A stretch of DNA of 64,000 nt. It comes from Acanthaster planci. Taxonomy: Eukaryota; Echinodermata; Asteroidea; Valvatida; Acanthasteridae. Shown here in pieces: positions 56,581 to 64,000 of the stretch; the first letter of the stretch is position 1, and every line of letters begins with the position of its first letter. Both the position numbers and the translations under genes were made by a program. The DNA is taken from assembly GCF_001949145.1 (NCBI RefSeq), contig NW_019091523.1, positions 544,641 through 608,640 on the forward strand, in the 5' to 3' direction. The notes beneath the pieces are model-generated. The model did not search any database, had not been told where the DNA came from, and worked only from the letters and a program-made list of their open reading frames with translations.

Positions 56581-59500
56581 ATGACTTCGTATTCATCGAC
56601 CGAGCTCAGCACAGCCTCCATCCCAGGTGAGATGGTGACGCTGGCAAGTATGGGGTCGGTGGTATATGCGGGGGTGTGTTAAGTCACGGGGGATAATTGC
56701 ATTGGTAATCCCTCTTCTTCAGTAAGTGGGGGAGGGATATACCACCCCCCATCCCCCGGGATCTACGCCCATGCAAGAAACACAGGAATACTGTTTAGAA
56801 ACATGAACAGATTTGGACAGACAATTGCTTGGTCCAATTTTATGCCGGAATGAAAAGGGCACTTGTGCGCAGAAGGATTTATTGGGGAGTTGTATAACAT
56901 AAAAAAATGCATAGTTCAGATTCGAGGGAAGAAAAATGTTATTTGGCGATAGATTCAAGCTTCATTCCAACTGGCTCCACCTCACTGAATTTGTAGAAAA
57001 GGTCAGTCTGGTAACCTCATGAAAAGACTATTTTTCCCGCTGCACTCATAAACTTTCCTTATCCAGCACGTACGCAGAAAACAGCAATCATTCTTTACCT
57101 AGTCCATTATTTCAAACTTGTGTTGCTTCTCTCGAAGGCTTACAAACTTCAGTGCTTGGTTCGATCCAGGCAGGAATCTACCCCTTGGACGGGAAATATA
57201 AGGATACTTTAATGTTTCACACCAAGGTAACTATACAATTAGTGAAACGAATAGACAGCATTACATCTCATTATCATTTAGGAAGAAAAATACGAATAAA
57301 ACGACAGGCAATCCCCACAAAGACCACAATAAAATATGTGTGAAAATTTAAAACCCCTGACACCTCCCTAAAAAAAAACTTTAACAGGTGAAAAATAAAC
57401 AAGAGATTTGAATAGAATAACAAAATATTGAGCAAAACGTGATCACATTAGTTCATAAACTAGAGTACGGAAAGAAATGAAAACGGCGGAGTGGAGGCTA
57501 GTTGCTGAGGGGGTTGGTAACTTTATTGGAGATACTTGTGCCTAAATTTGAACAGGGTAGCATTGTTCGAAGTATGACCTTTCTGAAACTAAACAAAATA
57601 GTCACTGTGAGAACAATTGACAGAATAAAGATTTGTTTCGCTCTCTAGGAACACAAATATTCAATTTAGACTGCTTTGTAATCCATATTATCATGATCCA
57701 GGGTTTTCCACTGCATATCACAAATAAAAAATCATGTCCAATGTTATTCTGATAGACAACAGACTAAACAAATTTCTCATGTTGAATTCAAACACAAGTC
57801 ACGCAATTTTGTCAACGGGAATAAGTGAATAGTGAATAGTTTCCCTTTTTTTCGATATTCGATTCCCTCCAATATTACGTTCGCGCAGAGAAACCAACAG
57901 TGCAGCAGTTCCAACAGAGCAAGTATTCACTACAGGGAATGGGGGCGTAAGAAAATACACGACTAGATTCATTACAGGTAATAAATGACTGGTCATCAGG
58001 GCAGAATATGAACTACATATCTGGATGCCACCTTAGGGCAGGATTACTAACACAGCTGTGGTTTACTTATCGTTACGCGTACAAAAGAACTGTAAGTTCA
58101 TATCACCGGTTTGACTGAACATTGAAAGTGTAAAAAAAGGCGTGTATTCCTTCATATAAACGACAATAACACCAATAACACGTTTTAGGCTTATTTCTCG
58201 TACAAGCACACCTATTTCAGTCTTTCATAGCTTAACTACTGGGCCCCTTAGAGGAAAAAGAGATTCAAAACATGGGAAGCCATGATTGACAAAGGAATCT
58301 CATTTCAGGCTCAAAAACACACTTATTTGTGCTACTGCAACGACATTCATGAAACCAACACCAATTCATCACATTTACATCTTACCAGCACAAAATTTGC
58401 GTCTTATTAAAACAATTTACCTCATACATGCAGTACTTAAACACTCACCACATCGTCGCACTGGAACTGCGAGAGTAAGAGTTGTGTTACTGACCAAGAC
58501 ATTTTATTCAGCAGGGCGGTCTACCTAGTCCCCCTCCCGTCCTTTTCCCGTCTTTGTTTTTATTGTTGGGCATGTGTCTTTTGTTTTCCCTACACCCTGC
58601 ACCCCCCAAATCCACCAGTGCAGATACAGATATGCCATGATTTGTGGCAGGGTACAGCAGATGAAGAAAACATCACTCGAATCCTACTCACCTATTTTTT
58701 TTTGTCTCGCCAGCCTGCATCCACACACCCGCCTCTAGTGCGAGAAATCAGAAGTGTGCCCGACAACGTCAGTCAGTCAACAAGAAGGATAGCCGTCTGC
58801 TTGCTGTCGTCTTCGTTTCCCTTGGCAACGCAGGGCAGGGGAGTGGGAATCGTTACAGCAGCCTACTGTTTGGCAGGCTTCACTTGATCATGGGCGCATT
58901 CAGGACTTCATGCAAAGTCGAGAACAGGTCCCCGAAAACTTTCTGCTCCCAGGACAAGAATTAGTAAACAACTGGCTCATCTTTCGACATATCATTCGCC
59001 ATAATGCCGAGGGTTTTTATTTAATCCGTGTTCAATTACAACTTCTCAGAGGACAATGTGCATAACAATTTAAACTTGCATTAAATAGGTAATAATAATT
59101 TGAATCATCTGCATTTAGAATTCACGGAATTTTCAGTGTCTGCGACAAAAAACACCAGGCCCTGATATCTTCGATTACTGCATGGTCCTGTGAATAGTAT
59201 GCATTCATGTTATATTTGTAATTAAAACGTGTTGAGTGCTTCTTGTCCTAATCTTTTAATAGCAACATTCTAAAGAATTCACAGAAACCAGTTGAGCAGT
59301 ACAAAGATAAAATAGAAGATATAAAAAGAACAAAAAAGGATTTAGAAAGCTACGCAATATTCGAATTGCTTGAAACCTTAAAATGGTAGGACCGTGGCGT
59401 TTCCATACAATGAACGAAACCAGAGATTGTGTAAGTTTTCCAGTGTTGTAGTGTACAAGCGGGTATACAGCCCCGAATCGTCCTTAATTGGGGGCGCCAT

Positions 59501-60477
59501 CACAGTCGCCTTTTTCTGAAATCTCCGACTTGTTTTGAAAGAATCTTCCAGTCACGAGATAGAAAGAAAAGGCGATTGGCTGATGGCAGAATTATCGGCT
59601 AGATCGACAGATCGCGCAAAGATTGAGCGTCTTGTCGCGCAGATTGACCAATCAAGCCCAACATAATCATGTCTACAAGATCACGTTTTGCTTGTACGGT
59701 CACTCTCTCTTAAATGTCTTTGTATTCTTTTGTTTAAAATGAAGGGTCTAAACTGAACTGCAAGCTTGTAGATGTATTTCTGTATGATGGAGCGAGATTG
59801 GGCCGTAAACTTGCCCTGCCTTGCAATGGCTGTGGAGGGATCTTTTTTCTCCAAAATGCAGAGGGCGAGGGGTCCTGGGGCTCCTTTTGAGGTGATCATT
59901 TTAGGCAATGAAATTTAAGTCAAAGGTTATCAAGCAACTCCCTCCACGAAAACGAACAGAACAGCAAGTTACAGTTAAATCAAGCATTAAGTTGCCCCCG
60001 TCATGGAATCGTAGAGACCTTTGAGTATTTTTTTCTCCTGCATTGAAGAGGTAATCAGAATCACGCTCCGCGCCACGTGCGTGGGAAGTTGACCGAGAGT
60101 CAGTCGTCTCGTCAGTTGCATTCGAAATCAGCAATCATTGCTCGTAGTTGGTGGCAGCCGGACCGGGACAGGGTGGAATTGTCTACGTTAATTAAACCCG
60201 TATTTGGCGATCTTGGCCCAATATTAGACAAAACATCGTTAATTTACCCTCACCCGACCGACTCCAAAGTCTTGAAATCTCTCTTTGGGTTTTTACATAT
60301 AGTGCCGTGCAATTTTTCAGCATTTCGTTACAAAAAATTCACGTTTCACCTCATAAGTGTAACTAATGACGCATGGTGAAACCTGGGGTATCATACACCG
60401 AGTAGTATGAGTGCACGTGTACAATGGTTCGCACGATTTGCATCACAATGGACTGAATTGTCACGCCCATGCAGCAC

Positions 60478-60596
60478 AGTGGCGTAAATGTCAAGGCTCT
60501 TATTAGGGGAAGAGTCCCACTAGCGGGCAGTTGCCCCTTTGGCTACGTAGCCGGGCCCGGGGGGGGGGGTGTTCCTTCTAGCCACGTCACTGTTCT
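60478..60596. mobile_element. Short hAT-like element (CAGTGGCGTAA ends)
   Basis: The start CAGTGGCGTAAATGTC and the end AGCCACGTCACTG are imperfect inverted repeats around ~115 bases that include a 12-base G run. A further CAGTGGCGTATCTTGG end, followed by a G run, starts at 60832. Confidence 0.5.
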
Positions 60597-63092
60597 AAAC
60601 TTGTGTCTAAATCGTTTCGAGTATGTGTTGTGTTGGTAGAGGGGAGCCGGTCTCGGAAAAGTCATTTAAATAGGAGACGTAGAATTTTCAAAAAGAAAAT
60701 TTGTGACATTTAATAAAAAACATCATGACTATCAACGAAAAAAAATCTGTCTTTTAAGAAATCAATCTGGGAATTATGGTTTGTTGGTACCCGCGATTTC
60801 GCTTTGAAAAGTGAGCTCACGACACAGTGGCGTATCTTGGGTACATTTTGCAGCGAGGCACTTTGGGGTCCCATTTTCTGGACTCGGTGGGCTTGGTCGA
60901 TCACTAGTTGAAACAATAATCAAGACGGACTATCACCAGACTTTTTCCTTCTCTAATTTTTATGGGGGGGGGGGAGGCCACAGGCCTCGAGAGGGGGATG
61001 CCCCCTCCCCCAGTCGACAGCGCGTTGTGCCGCTTGTATGTATGTGCAGTCACAATAATTCGTGGGGGCTCACATCACCGCTGGAAGCAAATATCAACAT
61101 TACTTATCACTCAAAGTGATGAGCTCCCTTCTCGGACAATGTCACCAGATTAGAGAGAGTTGTCAAGTTTTTGTTCGAGCCCACTTGCTTAAAGCATATG
61201 TACTCATAGTGCTTTAAAGCAATGCCGAGAGGAAGGTATTAAAACATCTCCACTATTTTGCTTTAAAAATTCACGTTCGGCCTCAAAGCGCATGCACCAT
61301 GGCGTCCGAGTTGACCATGTGGAATCATTGACTGGCAAATCTACGTAGTGAAGAGGGATTGCTGTGGGATAAAAAGGATAGTAGAATGATTGCAATGAAA
61401 TTACATGAGCAAGTAACGCCAATGTTGACTCTTTGCCGTATGAATATGTGGACAGAAGAATCATTTTGAATGAGCCTAATAAAGCTGACCCACTTAACAT
61501 TGCCTCTTGGAATCTTTTGTCTGTTTCTATTTGCCTTCATCCCCGATGTGACGCCTGTCACGGACTTCGGGCTTCCCCTTGCAAGGTTAAGTACGTGCAT
61601 GGAAAGGCTGATATCTGTGGGACGAATGAGCCATTCCAAAGTGAAGAGCTTTGACACAAGAACAAAGTGATGCGGTATATTTGCCAGCTGCAAAGGAATC
61701 AAACCTTCTCCAGAACATTTGCATAGGGTAACTGCCACGGGCGTCGGGGGGGGGGGGTTCACAAAGAACGGAGAAGATGAAAGGTAGAGGCCTACAGTAC
61801 ACTCGTTTTGCGTGACTGCCCGTCGGCAAATTTCATGTGGCACCCCCTCCCATTCAAAATGGTCTAACGACGTCTGTGGTAACTGCACAAGGACGGAACA
61901 GGGTAGAAAAATCAGGAACTGTGTGAAGACAACCAAGTAAATTGTTGTCGCATTCTTTACTCCAGTATTGCTCTAATGCTTGTGACAATATTACCAAATG
62001 ATAAACACCGCCTCCGGCGCTCTGACGCATCCCCTAGGATGAAATTCTGTCCATGGAATTATTTTTTTTTAATGTCTGTTCTTCTAAATTGACTATGCAG
62101 GCCTCATACAATGACAACACCTACTTCTGAGGCGCCGGGCCATCAAGGCACAATAATCAGTTTCCCTCAAGAAAGATGGACTGCTGGACATTAACATTAG
62201 TTCCGCCCAAGCTCATTTTTATGCACGAGATTAAATCTTGCAACAGACGTGGCCCAACATCTCAACTCCTTAGTTTTGCTACACCTAACGACTGGATCAT
62301 AAGCAGCCGAGAGCGATACTCGAAAGTGATGTTCCCTAAAGTATAATACAACATTATCAGTTTCTGTTTGTCTTTGTATGGTGTTCCATGGGATTGACAT
62401 CTACGTCATCTGTCGTCAGAACCTCACCTACAAGACTTCAGGGTTTTTTTTAGAATAGCGGATCTGATCTTATGAATTTGCCTTCAGTAATGTAAAACAT
62501 TAGTCAGGTTTGTGTGGTAGATGCAAATGTACTCCAGACCTCAGGCATCTGAATTAAGCAAACAACGGTGATAGGCTCAGCACCATTCTTCTCCGTCGGG
62601 GTATCTTTTACGGTAAAAAGTACGACTCTCCTGGGATTGTTTCCTTCGGTGGTGGAATATAAACAGAAGTGTCTTTGTACGCTGCAACGCAGTTTTTCTT
62701 GGTGCTGACTTCGCTGAGCAAATGATCCACTAGAAGGGTATCCAATAAATCCGTTAGGTATTGGTCTTCTAAAGTGTTTGACGTACGGTACCCGGGTCTG
62801 GTACCTCGCAACGCTTTATTCAGTGACAACAGACATTGATTCATTGACCATGTGAACATGTGAATATGTCAAATTGTGTTAGCAGCCCACTGCAAGAGCA
62901 AATGGTACATTTCAGTTTCTTCGTAAGCCGAATAGACCTAAATCATAATGACGTAACGCAATGTTTACCGTGGTGCATTGTGATTGAAAGATGGGGACGA
63001 CAGTCACGACACATTATGTTCTATTTCCAGAACCACGCACATGGAAAATTGTCTAAAAGATCCTGAGATCAAGAAGGCCTATATTTTCCAAA

Positions 63093-63206
63093 ATGGTTCG
63101 TGTTAACTGCTGTGTGCCATTGTGTGTATCAAGCACACGACGAACGTCAGAGCTTTCAAGAGACCGCAAGTTTGCTCCGTCTAAAGTCGTGCGAAGGCTC
63201 GCATGA
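63093..63206 (+). pseudogene. Possible THAP-domain fragment
   Basis: A 37-residue ORF beginning MVRVNCCVPLCVSSTRR. An N-terminal Met, a CC-x-P-x-C pair and a following basic/Ser stretch are how many THAP zinc fingers (C2CH) begin, including those of P-element-like transposases. The second half of the domain (Trp, distal Cys-x2-His, AVPT) is absent before TGA. It could be a first exon, a decayed transposase or chance. Confidence 0.3.
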
Positions 63207-63565
63207 CTTATGATTCTATTCCCACTCTCCACCCACAATGCATTGCTCTACGCCATATACTAGTTGAAGACCACGGTAGAAGCTAATCATAGCCATACAT
63301 ATCCTAATAATGATTCCGCAGTCTTGGTGAATTTGCAAACAAGAGTTCACAGCAGCAAAGAGGCAATTCACTCCAAGTGCGAGGGAAAAGGTCAATAGGT
63401 AAGTTCTTAAGACTTAAAGTCCGGGCGTAATGATGATGATACTGTGAAGTATTCTGGTGCCTTGTGTTTATGAAGCTGATTTGACAGATTTGCAGTCAGT
63501 GGTTCCAAATAAACATTTAATGGTAAATTAACCAGGTGTGTATTTCTTTGTGTGCTCAGGCTCAT

Positions 63566-63870
63566 TTAATTAAGTGTTTTCAGCCTATCCTCGTAGTTGG
63601 TCTCCCCTATCCGCTGTTTGAGTATCATTCGAGTCGCTCTTCTTTGAATTTGCTCCAGTTCAGTGGCCAATGAGATGGTGTAATGACACCGTGCTGATAG
63701 TCTGTACTCCAAGACAGGGATGAATAGTGACCCATATAATGAAAAGAGTGATTTGGATGAAGTGCCCCCGCTACTTGCCAGATGAATCCTAATGTTTGCT
63801 TGGCCTTTGCACTTTGAAATTTCAAGTCATTGATACTAGCAGTCAATACGGAGTTTATGGAATTCCATAT
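63566..63870 (-). pseudogene. LINE reverse-transcriptase remnant (C-terminal part)
   Basis: Minus-strand frame reads SLFSLYGSLFIPVLEYRLSA, then EQIQRRATRMILKQ and NYEDRLKTLN, ending in TAA at 63566-63568. This is the hallmark end of CR1/Jockey/L2-type reverse transcriptases (LYxxLVxPxLEY..IQRRATR). Upstream (higher coordinates) DLKFQSAKAKQTLGFI matches the segment before it, but in another frame, so a frameshift lies around 63740. Confidence 0.75.
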
Positions 63871-63975
63871 CTGCCGTCGTCCGTCGCCTTTTGCTTTTTG
63901 TTGTGTCCCAATTCTGCCATTTACCAGTTCCAAACATGCCATTTTCCGTCGCCAGTCGTGCGTCGCCCATCAAAT
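63870..63975. repeat. CGTCG-rich short stretch at window edge
   Basis: Words CCGTCGTCCGTCGCC and CCGTCGCCAGTCGTGCGTCG resemble the CGACG-rich element G in opsin intron 1. It abuts the LINE remnant and may continue past the window. Confidence 0.4.
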
Positions 63976-64000
63976 GGGTTGCATCGGACCTGCAAAAGCC

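Larger units (their letters stand above)
50753..64000. other. 13 kb region upstream of the opsin to the window end
   Basis: No multi-exon gene was recognised. It holds hairpins, a poly-A tract, dispersed repeat E copy 2, hAT-like short elements, a short THAP-like ORF and a LINE remnant. The opsin promoter should lie just above 50752, but no motif is clear enough to call. Confidence 0.5.

Noticed and set aside
61325-61936. 203-codon minus-strand open frame
   Set aside because: No recognisable domain; it contains a proline run produced by a G homopolymer and overlaps other-frame ORFs of similar quality. About one such frame is expected by chance in a window this size.

Overview
This is a eukaryotic (animal) window. 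Three protein-coding genes are interrupted by spliceosomal introns with GT..AG borders and consistent codon phases, and are set in long stretches of repeat-rich, non-coding DNA. The gene set (a Tbx20 T-box factor, a beta-1,4-galactosyltransferase with a DVD/GWGGED core, and a neuropsin/Opn5-type opsin), intron sizes of about 0.3-3.3 kb and the abundance of short palindromic MITE-like elements fit an invertebrate deuterostome (echinoderm, hemichordate or amphioxus). I cannot choose between these from sequence alone. No bacterial, viral or CRISPR-like features are present.

Layout. (1) 776-13253, plus strand: complete Tbx20 gene with 8 coding exons that join in frame into a 501-residue protein; introns 1-7 hold only repeats and no other supported exons. 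(2) 13254-27504: 14 kb intergenic, rich in fold-back and dispersed repeats. (3) ~27552-33843, plus strand: a type II Golgi beta-1,4-galactosyltransferase (B4GALT5/6-like) with 8 resolved coding exons. The exon carrying the start codon was not found, and a lysine-rich C-terminal extension of about 110 residues follows the normal end of the family. (4) 33844-42492: intergenic, with a LINE remnant and two copies of a ~850 bp terminal-inverted-repeat element, one of them carrying ~120 bp tandem units. (5) 42493-50752, minus strand: complete opsin gene with 4 exons and 436 residues. It has the retinal-binding lysine and an NPxxY motif, but YRY in place of D/ERY at the end of TM3. Its first intron holds two ~455 bp CGACG-rich elements in inverted orientation. 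(6) 50753-64000: intergenic, with hairpins, poly-A, hAT-like short elements, a short THAP-like ORF and a LINE reverse-transcriptase remnant at the right edge.

The three genes have unrelated jobs (a developmental transcription factor, a Golgi glycan enzyme, a light sensor), and nothing indicates a shared pathway or operon-like unit. I found no clear undescribed multi-gene system. The most notable signals are the YRY opsin, the basic tail on the galactosyltransferase, the inverted CGACG pair in an intron, and several internally consistent families of small non-autonomous transposons that can be defined from copies within this window.
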